Source: Photobacterium gaetbulicola Gung47 (GTDB lineage: Bacteria > Pseudomonadota > Gammaproteobacteria > Enterobacterales > Vibrionaceae). From it: DNA of 64,000 nt. The DNA lies in contig CP005974.1 in NCBI GenBank assembly GCA_000940995.1, positions 3,658,001 to 3,722,000 of the forward strand, written 5' to 3'. Below are positions 17,875 to 27,271 of this stretch, piece after piece; position 1 is the first letter of the stretch; each line of letters starts with the position of its first letter. The notes beneath the pieces were generated by a model, which was not told where the DNA came from, searched no databases, and worked only from the letters and a program-made list of their open reading frames with translations. A program made the translations under genes and the position numbers.

Positions 17875-20800
17875 ATGACACTGTATAACCCCATGCTGGA
17901 TAAAGATAACTGTGGTTTCGGGTTGATTGCCCATATCGAAGGAGAAACCAGCCACAAACTTGTCCGGACCGCCATATCCGCCCTCGACCGCATGACTCAC
18001 CGCGGCGGTATCGCCGCCGATGGCAAAACCGGCGATGGCTGCGGACTGTTGATGAAAAAGCCCGACAGCTTCTACCGCATTGTGGCCGAGGACAACGGCT
18101 GGAAACTGTCGCGCGAGTTTGCTCTCGGTATGCTATTCCTCAGCCAGGATCCGGTGCTTGCCGAGCAAGCCCGCACGATCATCAGCGAAGAGCTGGCCAA
18201 GGAAACCCTGTCACTGGTCGGCTGGCGCCCTGTGCCTATCAACCCACAGGTGCTAGGCCCAATAGCCAGCGAGACTCTCCCCAATATCGAGCAGGTCTTT
18301 ATCAACGCGCCAGCCGGCTGGAAGCCAAGAGATATCGACCGCCGGCTCTATGTCGCTAGACGCAGAATCGAAAAACGTATCACAGCAGACCCCGACTTTT
18401 ATATCTGCAGCCTCTCGACGCAGGTGGCTGTCTACAAAGGGCTGTGCATGCCGGCCGATCTACCCCGCTTTTACCTAGATCTGGGCGACATCCGGCTGGA
18501 GTCTTCCATTTGCCTGTTTCACCAGCGCTTCTCGACCAACACCCAGCCCCGCTGGCCACTGGCCCAGCCATTCCGCTATCTCGCCCACAACGGTGAAATC
18601 AATACCATTGCCGGCAACCGTCAGTGGGCAAGGGCTCGGGCCTACAAGTTTGCTTCGCCGCTATTGCCGGATCTGCAGACGGCGGCTCCTTTTGTCAACG
18701 AGACTGGCTCCGACTCCTCCAGCCTCGATAACATGCTCGAGCTGTTCCTTTCCGGCGGCATGGATCTGTTCCGCGCCATGCGGCTGCTGGTCCCGCCCGC
18801 CTGGCAGAACCACCCCGACATGGATCCTGAGCTGCGGGCTTTTTATGATTTCAACTCCATGCACATGGAGCCGTGGGATGGACCGGCCGGTATCGTCATG
18901 TCCGATGGCCGCTACGCCGCCTGTAACCTCGACCGCAATGGCCTGCGCCCGGCCCGGTATATCATCACCAAGGACAAGCTGATCACCCTGGCTTCCGAAG
19001 TCGGGATCTGGGACTACGCACCCGATGAGGTGGCCGAAAAAGGCCGGGTCGGGCCGGGCGAATTACTGGTGATCGACACCAAGTTTGGCAAGATTTGGCA
19101 CTCCGCCGATATCGATAACGACCTGATGGGACGCCACCCCTACAAAGAGTGGATGGCCAGCCACGTCAAGCGCCTGGTGCCGTTTGAAGAGCTCGGGGAC
19201 GAGCTGGTAGGGTTCCGCTCGTTCGACGATACCGAACTCGGCACCTGCCAGAAGCAGTTCGCCATGAACCGCGAAGAGATCGATCAGGTACTACGGGTGA
19301 TCGGCGAGAACGGGCAGGAGGCCACCGGCTCGATGGGAGATGACGCGCCGATGGCCGTGCTGTCCTCGCGCGAGCGCGCCGTTACCGACTACTTCCGCCA
19401 GATGTTCGCCCAGGTTACCAACCCGCCGATTGACCCGCTGCGAGAAAAGCATGTGATGTCGCTGGCCACCTGTATCGGCCGTGAAATCAACGTCTTCTGT
19501 GAAACCGACAGCCATGCCCACCGGGTCGCCTTTGCCTCGCCGGTGCTGCTCTATTCCGACTTGGTACAGCTGCTCGAGCTCGACAACCAGTACTACCGCA
19601 ACAGTATTATCGATATCAACTTTGCCCCTAACGAGAAAGATCTCAAGCAGGCCATTATCGATATTTGCGATCAGGCCGAGCGCCTAGTGCGCAGCGGTAC
19701 CGTCCTCATTGTCCTGTCAGACCGCGGCATCAATGCCGGCAAGCTGCCGATCCCGGCCGCGATGGCAGTAGGAGCGGTACAGAACCGGCTGGTCAGTGAG
19801 CAGCTGCGCTGCGATGCCAATATCATCATCGAAACCGCCACCGCCCGTGATCCACACCAGTTTGCGGTGCTGCTCGGCTTCGGGGCCACCGCGGTGTATC
19901 CGTACCTGGCCTATGAGACCCTCGGCCAACTGGTCGATAGCGGTGCCATCGCCAAGCCCTACCGCGATGTGATGCTCAACTTCCGCAACGGGATCAACAA
20001 GGGCCTGTACAAGATCATGTCCAAGATGGGGATCTCCACCATTGCCTCCTACCGCTGCGCCATGCTGTTCGAGGCTGTCGGCCTTGATGACGAGGTGGTC
20101 GAACTGTGCTTCCGCGGTGTATCGAGCCGGATCCAGGGGGCGGGGTTTGCCGACTTCCAGCAAGACTTGTTCAACCTTTCCCGCCGGGCCTGGCTCAAGC
20201 GCAAACCGATCGAACATGGCGGGTTGCTCAAATACGTCCACGGCGGCGAGTTCCATGCCTACAACCCCGATGTTGTCGGTACCTTGCAGCGGGCGGTCAA
20301 ATCCGGTGACTACGCCGACTACCAGGCCTTCGCCAAGCAGGTCAACGAACGTCCCGTAGCGGCTCTCCGTGACTTGCTCAAACTGAAACCGGCTCAAACA
20401 CCTATCGCCATCGACAAGGTCGAGCCAGCGTCAGCGCTCTACCAGCGCTTTGACTCTGCCGCAATGTCCATCGGCGCCCTGAGCCCCGAGGCCCACGAAG
20501 CACTGGCGGTTGCCATGAACCGGTTGGGCGGCTTTTCCAACTCGGGCGAGGGCGGCGAAGATCCGCGCCGCTTCAATAGCGAGCGAAACTCCCGCATCAA
20601 GCAGGTGGCCTCCGGCCGCTTCGGTGTTACCCCGCACTACCTGGTCAACGCCGATGTTATCCAGATCAAGGTAGCGCAAGGTGCCAAGCCCGGTGAGGGC
20701 GGCCAGCTTCCCGGCCACAAGGTCACTACCGAGATTGCCAAACTGCGCTACGCAGTACCGGGGGTCACCCTGATCTCGCCACCGCCCCACCATGACATCT

Positions 20801-22338
20801 ACTCGATAGAAGATCTCGCCCAACTGATCTTCGATCTCAAGCAGGTCAATCCGACCGCCTTGGTGTCAGTCAAGTTGGTGTCCGAGCCAGGGGTCGGCAC
20901 CATTGCCACCGGGGTCGCCAAGGCTTACGCCGATCTGATTACCATTTCCGGCTACGACGGCGGTACCGGGGCCAGCCCTCTCACCTCGGTGAAATATGCC
21001 GGTAGCCCGTGGGAGTTGGGCCTGGCCGAAACCCAGCAGGCACTGGTTGCCAATGGCCTGCGCCACAAGATCCGGCTTCAGGTCGACGGCGGCCTCAAAA
21101 CCGGTCTCGATGTGGTCAAGGCTGCGATCCTCGGTGCCGAAAGTTTCGGCTTCGGCACCGCACCGATGGTAGCATTGGGCTGTAAATACTTGCGCATCTG
21201 CCACCTCAACAACTGCGCCACCGGAGTGGCAACCCAGGACGAAACCCTGCGCCGCGACTTCTTCAAAGGCCTGCCCGAGCAGGTCATGAATTACTTTATC
21301 GGCCTTGGTGAGGAAGTCCGTGAACACCTTGCTGAACTCGGGGTCGAAAAGCTCACCGACCTAATTGGCCGGACTGAGCTTCTCGAGGTCATCGAAGGCT
21401 ACACCGCCAAGCAAAGCAAGCTCGACCTCTCTCCAGTACTCGCGACCAGCGAGCCGTTAGAGGGCAAGACCCTGTACTGCAGCGAAACCAATACCCCATT
21501 TGACAATGCCCCGCTCAATGCCGCCCTGCTCGAGCAGGCCTTGCCCGCGATCAAAGCGCGCAGCGGTGCCGACATCTTCGAAGATATCCGCAACACCGAC
21601 CGCTCGGTGGGGGCGCGGCTATCAGGAGAAATCGCCAAACGCTGGGGTAACCAGGGCATGGCGTCGTCACCGATCAACCTCCACCTGACCGGCACCGCCG
21701 GCCAGTCGTTCGGGGTATGGAATGCCGGGGGGCTCAACCTTTTCCTCACCGGCGATGCCAATGACTATGTCGGCAAGGGGATGACCGGCGGGAAAATCGT
21801 CATTCGCCCACCGGTCGGCTCGGCATTCAAATCCAACCAGTCGACCATTATCGGCAATACCTGTCTGTACGGCGCAACGGGCGGCAAGCTGTTTGCTGCC
21901 GGTAAAGCCGGGGAGCGATTTGCGGTGCGGAATTCGGGCACCATCGCGGTTATCGAAGGAGCCGGCGACAATGCCTGCGAATACATGACCGGGGGCATCG
22001 TCGCCATTCTCGGCAAGACCGGGGTTAACTTCGGCGCCGGGATGACTGGGGGCTTTGCCTATATCCTCGACGAGGACAGCGACTTTGCCGGACGGGTTAA
22101 CCCCGAGCTAGTCGAAGCCTTGCCATTGGCTGAGTTGAAAATCCACCAAGAACACCTGCGAGGTCTGATTGACCAGCACCTTGAGCTGACCGGCTCGGAT
22201 AGAGCGCAAGAGATCCTGGCCGAATTCGACCAGTGGATCCCACGCTTTTACCTAGCCAAGCCAAAGACTGCCGATGTCAATACCTTACTCGGCCACCAGA
22301 GCCGCTCAACTGCCGAGCTGCGCGTACAAGCCCAATAG
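17875..22338 (+). CDS. gltB: glutamate synthase large subunit, second copy
   Basis: 1487 residues from the ATG at 17875; the frame opens earlier at 17830, but the later ATG has AGGGAGAG upstream and puts the nucleophile Cys at position 13 (NCGFGLIAH). All GOGAT large-subunit domains are present: amidotransferase (HRFSTNTQPRWPLAQPFR-type block), FMN-binding synthase domain (GAKPGEGGQLPGHKV, SGYDGGTGASPLTS), 3Fe-4S cysteines in CKYLRICHLNNCATGV, and the C-terminal beta-helix. It differs clearly from the first copy (for example CATG instead of CPVG after the third cluster cysteine). V. cholerae also has two such pairs. Why two are kept is not established; different cofactor use or nitrogen regulation are possible. 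Confidence 0.95.
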   Translation: MTLYNPMLDKDNCGFGLIAHIEGETSHKLVRTAISALDRMTHRGGIAADGKTGDGCGLLMKKPDSFYRIVAEDNGWKLSREFALGMLFLSQDPVLAEQARTIISEELAKETLSLVGWRPVPINPQVLGPIASETLPNIEQVFINAPAGWKPRDIDRRLYVARRRIEKRITADPDFYICSLSTQVAVYKGLCMPADLPRFYLDLGDIRLESSICLFHQRFSTNTQPRWPLAQPFRYLAHNGEINTIAGNRQWARARAYKFASPLLPDLQTAAPFVNETGSDSSSLDNMLELFLSGGMDLFRAMRLLVPPAWQNHPDMDPELRAFYDFNSMHMEPWDGPAGIVMSDGRYAACNLDRNGLRPARYIITKDKLITLASEVGIWDYAPDEVAEKGRVGPGELLVIDTKFGKIWHSADIDNDLMGRHPYKEWMASHVKRLVPFEELGDELVGFRSFDDTELGTCQKQFAMNREEIDQVLRVIGENGQEATGSMGDDAPMAVLSSRERAVTDYFRQMFAQVTNPPIDPLREKHVMSLATCIGREINVFCETDSHAHRVAFASPVLLYSDLVQLLELDNQYYRNSIIDINFAPNEKDLKQAIIDICDQAERLVRSGTVLIVLSDRGINAGKLPIPAAMAVGAVQNRLVSEQLRCDANIIIETATARDPHQFAVLLGFGATAVYPYLAYETLGQLVDSGAIAKPYRDVMLNFRNGINKGLYKIMSKMGISTIASYRCAMLFEAVGLDDEVVELCFRGVSSRIQGAGFADFQQDLFNLSRRAWLKRKPIEHGGLLKYVHGGEFHAYNPDVVGTLQRAVKSGDYADYQAFAKQVNERPVAALRDLLKLKPAQTPIAIDKVEPASALYQRFDSAAMSIGALSPEAHEALAVAMNRLGGFSNSGEGGEDPRRFNSERNSRIKQVASGRFGVTPHYLVNADVIQIKVAQGAKPGEGGQLPGHKVTTEIAKLRYAVPGVTLISPPPHHDIYSIEDLAQLIFDLKQVNPTALVSVKLVSEPGVGTIATGVAKAYADLITISGYDGGTGASPLTSVKYAGSPWELGLAETQQALVANGLRHKIRLQVDGGLKTGLDVVKAAILGAESFGFGTAPMVALGCKYLRICHLNNCATGVATQDETLRRDFFKGLPEQVMNYFIGLGEEVREHLAELGVEKLTDLIGRTELLEVIEGYTAKQSKLDLSPVLATSEPLEGKTLYCSETNTPFDNAPLNAALLEQALPAIKARSGADIFEDIRNTDRSVGARLSGEIAKRWGNQGMASSPINLHLTGTAGQSFGVWNAGGLNLFLTGDANDYVGKGMTGGKIVIRPPVGSAFKSNQSTIIGNTCLYGATGGKLFAAGKAGERFAVRNSGTIAVIEGAGDNACEYMTGGIVAILGKTGVNFGAGMTGGFAYILDEDSDFAGRVNPELVEALPLAELKIHQEHLRGLIDQHLELTGSDRAQEILAEFDQWIPRFYLAKPKTADVNTLLGHQSRSTAELRVQAQ

Positions 22339-22350
22339 GGAGGGAGCCCG

Positions 22351-23763
22351 ATGAGCCAGAACATTTACCAGTTTATCGATGTGGCGCGTATCGATCCGCC
22401 CAAGAAGCCACTGAATGTGCGCAAGATTGAGTTTGTCGAAATCTACGAACCGTTTACCCACCAACAGGCCAGCGCCCAGGCCGATCGCTGCCTCGATTGT
22501 GGCAACCCGTATTGCGAATGGAAGTGCCCGGTCCACAACTATATCCCCCAATGGCTCAAGCTCGCCAACGAGGGACGGATCATAGAAGCGGTTGAGCTCT
22601 CGCACCAAACCAACACCCTGCCCGAAGTCTGCGGCCGGGTCTGCCCGCAGGACCGCCTGTGCGAAGGGGCCTGCACCCTCAACGATGACTTCGGTGCCGT
22701 CACCATCGGCAATGTCGAGAAATACATTACCGACAAAGCATTTGAGATGGGCTGGAAACCGGACATGTCCCATGTCGAATGGACTGACAAGAAGGTGGCC
22801 ATCATCGGCGCCGGACCGGCCGGCCTATCCTGTGCCGATATCTTGGTACGCAATGGGGTCAAACCTGTGGTGTTTGACCGCTACCCGGAGATCGGCGGCC
22901 TGCTGACGTTCGGTATCCCGTCGTTCAAGCTGGAAAAGGAGGTAATGATCAACCGCCGCCGGATCTTCAACGATATGGGCGTCGAGTTCCGCCTCAATAC
23001 CGAAGTAGGTAAGGATATCCAACTGGCCGAGCTGGTAGCTGAGTTTGATGCCGTCTTCCTCGGCGTCGGGACCTACAAGAACATGCGGGCCGGCTTGGCG
23101 AACGAAGACGCCCCCGGGGTATTCGATGCCCTGCCTTTCCTCGTTTCCAACACCTACCGGGTCATGGGGCTCAAAGGCGAACAACCATTTATCGATATGG
23201 CCGACAAGAATGTGGTAGTGCTCGGCGGCGGTGATACCGCAATGGATTGTGTCCGAACCTCGGTGCGCCAGGGGGCCAGCAACGTGATCTGTGCCTACCG
23301 CCGCGACGAAGCCAATATGCCCGGCTCAAAACGCGAAGTGAAAAATGCCCGCGAGGAAGGTGTGATGTTTCAGTTCAACCTCCAGCCTACCGGCTTGGAA
23401 GTCGATGGCAACGGCCAGATCTGCGGGGTGAAGATGGTCAGGACCGCACTCGGCAAGCCCGATGAGGCTGGCCGCCGTCGCCCCGAGCCCGTGCCGGGCA
23501 GCGATCATGTTTTGCCTGCCGACGCGGTGATCATGGCCTTCGGCTTCCAACCCCATGCCATGCCTTGGCTGGCCGAATTCGGGGTCGAGCTGGACCAATG
23601 GGGGCGCATCCAGGCGCCTGAAAGCGGCCGCTTTGCATTCCAGACCTCCAACGCGAAAATCTTTGCCGGCGGCGATGCTGTCCGCGGCTCAGATCTGGTG
23701 GTGACCGCCATCGACGAGGGCCGCCGAGCCGCAGAGGGTATCCTCGACTACCTCAATGTGTAA
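22351..23763 (+). CDS. gltD: glutamate synthase small subunit, second copy
   Basis: 470 residues with the same plan as the first GltD: cysteine motifs CLDCGNPYCEWKCPVHN and RVCPQDRLCEGACTL for 4Fe-4S clusters, FAD-binding IIGAGPAGLSCADIL, and pyridine-nucleotide motif VLGGGDTAMDCVRTS. The cysteine signature CEWKCPVHNYIPQW is the form found in GltD of the E. coli type and in the related AegA/YgfT group, unlike the shorter variant of the first copy. It starts 12 bases after the second gltB with GGAGGGAG as ribosome binding site, so the two form an operon. No clear terminator is seen before mtnN. Confidence 0.95.
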   Translation: MSQNIYQFIDVARIDPPKKPLNVRKIEFVEIYEPFTHQQASAQADRCLDCGNPYCEWKCPVHNYIPQWLKLANEGRIIEAVELSHQTNTLPEVCGRVCPQDRLCEGACTLNDDFGAVTIGNVEKYITDKAFEMGWKPDMSHVEWTDKKVAIIGAGPAGLSCADILVRNGVKPVVFDRYPEIGGLLTFGIPSFKLEKEVMINRRRIFNDMGVEFRLNTEVGKDIQLAELVAEFDAVFLGVGTYKNMRAGLANEDAPGVFDALPFLVSNTYRVMGLKGEQPFIDMADKNVVVLGGGDTAMDCVRTSVRQGASNVICAYRRDEANMPGSKREVKNAREEGVMFQFNLQPTGLEVDGNGQICGVKMVRTALGKPDEAGRRRPEPVPGSDHVLPADAVIMAFGFQPHAMPWLAEFGVELDQWGRIQAPESGRFAFQTSNAKIFAGGDAVRGSDLVVTAIDEGRRAAEGILDYLNV

Positions 23764-23868
23764 CTAACCACTCGGCAGCTTGGCATTGTCCTGCTCCCGC
23801 ATGTTACAATCGAGCCATTCCCAACGCCCCCTCACTGGGGGCTTGTTACCTAACAAGAGACTGTATTG

Positions 23869-24567
23869 ATGAAAATCGGCATTATCGGCGCGATGGAGCA
23901 AGAAGTTGCCATCCTTAAAGATCAACTGACGAACCGCGAAACGTACAACAAAGCGGGCTGTACGTTCTACACCGGTACACTCAACGGCGCCGACGTGGTA
24001 TTGCTGCAGTCTGGCATCGGCAAAGTGGCTGCAGCTGTGGGCACTGCGGTTCTGCTTGAAATCTTCCAGCCGGATGTCGTGCTCAATACGGGGTCGGCCG
24101 GTGGCTTCGACAGCAGCCTGAATGTGGGTGATGTGGTGATCTCGACCGAGGTCCGTTACCACGATGCCGATGTTACAGCCTTCGGTTACGAGATCGGCCA
24201 GATGGCCCAGCAGCCAGCAGCATTTACTTCTGATGCCAAGCTGATGAACACGGCCGAACAGGCGCTGGCGACCATGGCTGAAACCCACGCGGTACGCGGT
24301 CTGATTTGTACTGGCGACGCCTTCGTGTGCTCGGCTGAAAAACAAGCCTTCATCCGTGACAACTTCCCGTCGGTCATTGCCGTTGAAATGGAAGCAGCGG
24401 CGATTGCCCAGGCCTGTCACCAGTTCCAGGTACCTTTCGTTGTTGTCCGTGCGATCTCGGATGTGGCAGACAAAGAGTCGCCAATGAGCTTTGAAGAATT
24501 CCTGCCGGTTGCGGCCCAGAGCTCTTCAGTAATGGTCGCCAAGATGGTTGAGCTACTCAACCAGTAA
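23869..24567 (+). CDS. mtnN: 5'-methylthioadenosine/S-adenosylhomocysteine nucleosidase
   Basis: 232 residues. It cleaves the glycosidic bond of methylthioadenosine, S-adenosylhomocysteine and 5'-deoxyadenosine, and so feeds methionine salvage and makes the precursor of autoinducer-2. Conserved features: E12 in IGAMEQEV, NTGSAGGF, the substrate block VAVEMEAAAIAQ, and the catalytic Asp near residue 197 in VRAISDVADKES. The ATG at 23869 is used; a TTG one codon before it is unlikely. It leads a tight group with the CbiB-like gene (2-base gap) and btuF. Confidence 0.97.
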   Translation: MKIGIIGAMEQEVAILKDQLTNRETYNKAGCTFYTGTLNGADVVLLQSGIGKVAAAVGTAVLLEIFQPDVVLNTGSAGGFDSSLNVGDVVISTEVRYHDADVTAFGYEIGQMAQQPAAFTSDAKLMNTAEQALATMAETHAVRGLICTGDAFVCSAEKQAFIRDNFPSVIAVEMEAAAIAQACHQFQVPFVVVRAISDVADKESPMSFEEFLPVAAQSSSVMVAKMVELLNQ

Positions 24568-24569
24568 CG

Positions 24570-25526
24570 ATGACCGACGCCATTGCACTCATCGTCGAAA
24601 ACAGCACTCTGCTTGCCTTGTGGGGTGCTCTGGCTGTGCAATGGCTGTTGCCTATCCCCGCCCAGTTACATCCTCTGCAAATCTGGCGCCAGCTTGCCCT
24701 GGCTCTCGCCGGTCGGGTCAACAAACCCAGCGACGCCCCGCAGCAAAGACGTCTATCAGGGTTGCTTTCTTGGTCACTGCTATGGCTAACCGTATTGGTT
24801 GTTCTGATCTGCCTGTACCAGCTGGTGTGGATCGATACCGCTTTCCACCTTCTGCTGCTGTGGTTCGCCCTTGACTGGCGCAACATGCACAAGTTTAGCC
24901 AGCAGTTTGTCCGCGCCTACAGCCGGGAAGATAAATTGCAGTGCCGAACACTGCTCGCCAGCAAACTCAACCGCCATACCGACAGCCTCTCTTTGCTGGG
25001 GCTGGGCAAGGCCGGTGCCGAAACCCTGCTGGTCGGCTACGGCCGGTTAGCTGCCGGCGTCTTGTTCTGGTACGCCCTTGCTGGCGGGATCGGTGCCATC
25101 TTGTATCGCCTGGCCGTCGAGCTCAGCCGCTGCTGGTCACCGAGCAGACAACAATTCCGCCACTTCGGCCAGCCCGCAACCACGGTACTGGCCATCCTCG
25201 ATATCGTACCGCTGCGCCTGTTTGCCCTGCTGCTGACACTTGGCAAAAACGGAAAAGTGGCACTGCGGGGTCTCAAGCAACAGGGGGAAAACTGGCTCCT
25301 TCCAGGGCCAGGATGGCTGCTAGCCGCTGCCGGGCACAAACTGTCGCTGTCGCTGGGCGGCCCGGCGATTTATGACCAAACCAAAATGGAACGGCCAAAA
25401 CTTGGTGGCCGGATCGCCCCGGCCGCCTTTCACCTGAGCCAAATCGATCGCCTCGCCAACCAGCGTCTATGGACATGGGTGATTGCCCAAAGCTTGCTGT
25501 TAATCATGCTACAAGGAGCCGTGTAA
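24570..25526 (+). CDS. CbiB/CobD-like membrane protein
   Basis: 318 residues with several membrane segments (about 12-30, 65-85, 88-105, 150-175 and 295-315). It resembles the CbiB/CobD adenosylcobinamide-phosphate synthase family, as in the GGIGAILYRLAVELSR block and the IDRLANQRLW C-terminal region. It is weaker than a canonical CbiB and also recalls AmpE-type proteins. It lies between mtnN (2-base gap) and btuF (immediately adjacent), an order I recall from other vibrios, where it is annotated as a cobalamin biosynthesis protein. Neighbourhood supports a role in corrinoid salvage; the exact reaction is inferred. Confidence 0.72.
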   Translation: MTDAIALIVENSTLLALWGALAVQWLLPIPAQLHPLQIWRQLALALAGRVNKPSDAPQQRRLSGLLSWSLLWLTVLVVLICLYQLVWIDTAFHLLLLWFALDWRNMHKFSQQFVRAYSREDKLQCRTLLASKLNRHTDSLSLLGLGKAGAETLLVGYGRLAAGVLFWYALAGGIGAILYRLAVELSRCWSPSRQQFRHFGQPATTVLAILDIVPLRLFALLLTLGKNGKVALRGLKQQGENWLLPGPGWLLAAAGHKLSLSLGGPAIYDQTKMERPKLGGRIAPAAFHLSQIDRLANQRLWTWVIAQSLLLIMLQGAV

Positions 25527-26351
25527 GTGCGTGTCGCCGCTTTATGCCTACTGCTACTCCCCGTTTTCTCTGTCGCTGCCGAACCCGTAAAAACGATCAT
25601 CAGCCTCTCGCCACATACGACCGAGATGGCCTATGCCGCAGGGCTCGGTGACAAGCTGATCGCCGCCAGTGACTACAGTGACTACCCGGAAGCGGCTAAG
25701 ACCCTCGAGCGGGTCGCCAACTACCGCGGCATAAAAATGGAGCGTATCGTCGCCCTGCAGCCGGATCTGATCTTGGCCTGGAAAGGAGGCAACCCCAGCC
25801 GCGAAATGACCCGGTTGGAGCAGCTGGGCTTCAAGGTGTTCTACTCCAATCCCGGTTCACTGGAAGATATCGCCAGCACCCTGGAACTACTTGGCCAGTT
25901 TGCCGACTCGCCAATCCAGGCCCAGCGCAGCGCTAGTGATTTTCGCCAGCGGCTGGATGTCCTGCGCCGCACCCATCAGGACAAGCAGCCTGTCAGCTAC
26001 TTCTATCAGCTCAGCAGCAGCCCGATGATCACGGTGGCTGGCAGCAATTGGCCCAGCCAAGTCTTTGCTGTGTGCGGCGGGGTAAACATCTTTGCCGACA
26101 GCCGCGCGGCCTACCCGCAAATTTCGCAAGAGCAGGTGATAATCCGCCAGCCTGAAGTTATCTTTGGTACCTCACATGCCGCAGCCGATCCTTCGGTGTG
26201 GGATAATTGGCGCCAGCAGTTACCCGCAGTGGAAAGGAAGCACCTTTTTACTGTAACCTCAGACTGGTTAAACCGGCCGACACCACGCACTATTCTGGCT
26301 GCCGAGGAGATCTGCCAGTACCTTGATCAGGTACGTCAGTCTGCGTTGTAA
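25527..26351 (+). CDS. btuF: vitamin B12 ABC transporter substrate-binding protein BtuF
   Basis: 274 residues, starting with GTG directly after the stop of the preceding gene. A signal peptide (about 1-18, ending SVAA) sends it to the periplasm. The fold is of the helical-backbone binding protein type: TIISLSPHTTEMAYAAGLGDKLIAASDYSDYPE, here broken into IISLSPHTTEMAYAAG and SDYSDYPEAA, is diagnostic for BtuF, as are LQPDLILAWKGGNP and WLNRPTPRTILAAEEIC. It delivers cobalamin to BtuCD; those genes are not in the window. The operon with the CbiB-like gene points to B12 uptake and salvage. No btuB riboswitch was seen near it. Confidence 0.93.
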   Translation: MRVAALCLLLLPVFSVAAEPVKTIISLSPHTTEMAYAAGLGDKLIAASDYSDYPEAAKTLERVANYRGIKMERIVALQPDLILAWKGGNPSREMTRLEQLGFKVFYSNPGSLEDIASTLELLGQFADSPIQAQRSASDFRQRLDVLRRTHQDKQPVSYFYQLSSSPMITVAGSNWPSQVFAVCGGVNIFADSRAAYPQISQEQVIIRQPEVIFGTSHAAADPSVWDNWRQQLPAVERKHLFTVTSDWLNRPTPRTILAAEEICQYLDQVRQSAL

Positions 26352-26369
26352 CACGCCATCAACAATCAC

Positions 26370-26385
26370 TGTGAGTCATCTCACA
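26370..26385. promoter_or_regulatory. CRP-like site
   Basis: TGTGAGTCATCTCACA has both perfect CRP half-sites (TGTGA-N6-TCACA). Its centre lies about 58 bases before the start expected for the promoter at 26402-26429, close to a class I position. Confidence 0.7.
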
Positions 26386-26401
26386 AAGCGATTGCAGCGA
26401 G

Positions 26402-26429
26402 TTGTCAGCCGGTTTATTCGTCGTACAAT
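26402..26429 (+). promoter_or_regulatory. promoter of the yadS-like gene
   Basis: TTGTCA and TACAAT separated by 16 bases, a good sigma-70 pair, 40 bases before the start codon of the following gene. Confidence 0.65.
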
Positions 26430-26468
26430 CTGCGCGATCTCCCTATATTCTCTGACTCAGCAGGTTTC

Positions 26469-27083
26469 ATGATGCTCATTTATATTCTCGATATGTTCGG
26501 GACGGCCGTGTTTGCCGCCTCGGGCGTATTACTGGCAGGCAGGCTCCGGATGGATCCGTTCGGGGTGGTGGTGCTGGCCAGCGTCACCGCAATCGGCGGG
26601 GGAACTATCCGCGATATGGCCCTTGGTGCCACGCCGGTTTTCTGGATCACCGATACCAATTACCTGTGGGTGATTTTCATTACCTGTTTGGTCAGCATGC
26701 TGGCGATCCGCCGGCCACGTCAGATGCCTTGGTGGATATTGCCTGTATCCGATGCCATCGGCCTTGCGGTTTTCGTGGCGATTGGTGTTGAGAAGGCGTT
26801 ACGTTTCGGTGCCACGCCTATGGTAGCCGTCATTATGGGTGTGATGACCGGTTGTGGCGGTGGGGTGATCCGTGATGTCTTGGCACGGGAAATCCCGATG
26901 GTACTGCGCACCGAAGTGTATGCCACCGCCTGTATCCTCGGCGGTATTGTCCACACCATGGCCCTGTCAGCCAATGTTGATACCTCGATCGCAACTCTGG
27001 CCGGGATCATCACGACCCTAACTATCCGCCTCGCGGCGATACGCTGGCACCTTTCCCTGCCAACCTTCGCCCTGAGACACTGA
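26469..27083 (+). CDS. YadS-type membrane protein (TRIC/UPF0126 family)
   Basis: 204 residues, made of two similar halves of three helices each. Each half has the glycine-rich signature of the family: TAIGGGTIRDMALG near 39-52 and GVMTGCGGGVIRDVLARE near 125-142. Proteins of this family (UPF0126, related to trimeric intracellular cation channels) form homotrimeric cation channels; the physiological role in bacteria is poorly known, and some members are linked to glycine uptake. ATG codons at 26469 and 26472 are both possible. A CRP-like site and promoter precede it and a terminator follows, so it is a single-gene unit. Confidence 0.88.
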   Translation: MMLIYILDMFGTAVFAASGVLLAGRLRMDPFGVVVLASVTAIGGGTIRDMALGATPVFWITDTNYLWVIFITCLVSMLAIRRPRQMPWWILPVSDAIGLAVFVAIGVEKALRFGATPMVAVIMGVMTGCGGGVIRDVLAREIPMVLRTEVYATACILGGIVHTMALSANVDTSIATLAGIITTLTIRLAAIRWHLSLPTFALRH

Positions 27084-27127
27084 TAGGTCTCAAGCTTTCA
27101 GTGTCATCGCTGGTGCCATTTCACAAT

Positions 27128-27152
27128 AACCGCCTCTCTGGCGGTTTTTTTG
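27128..27152 (+). terminator. terminator of the yadS-like gene
   Basis: Stem AACCGCC / GGCGGTT with a TCTCT loop followed by a run of T. Confidence 0.88.
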
Positions 27153-27158
27153 TCGCTT

Positions 27159-27195
27159 ACACCAGGTAAATAAATACACACCAGGTAAATAAATA
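27159..27195. repeat. two direct copies of an 18-base sequence
   Basis: ACACCAGGTAAATAAATA occurs at 27159-27176 and again at 27178-27195, one base apart. The AT-rich pair lies directly in front of the VOC gene, in its likely promoter region. Confidence 0.9.
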
Positions 27196-27271
27196 AAAAA
27201 CTTTACTTAATCATTGCACCACCTACACTTTAATAAACAAAAAAGATTATTTAATAAATAAAGAGGTGCCT

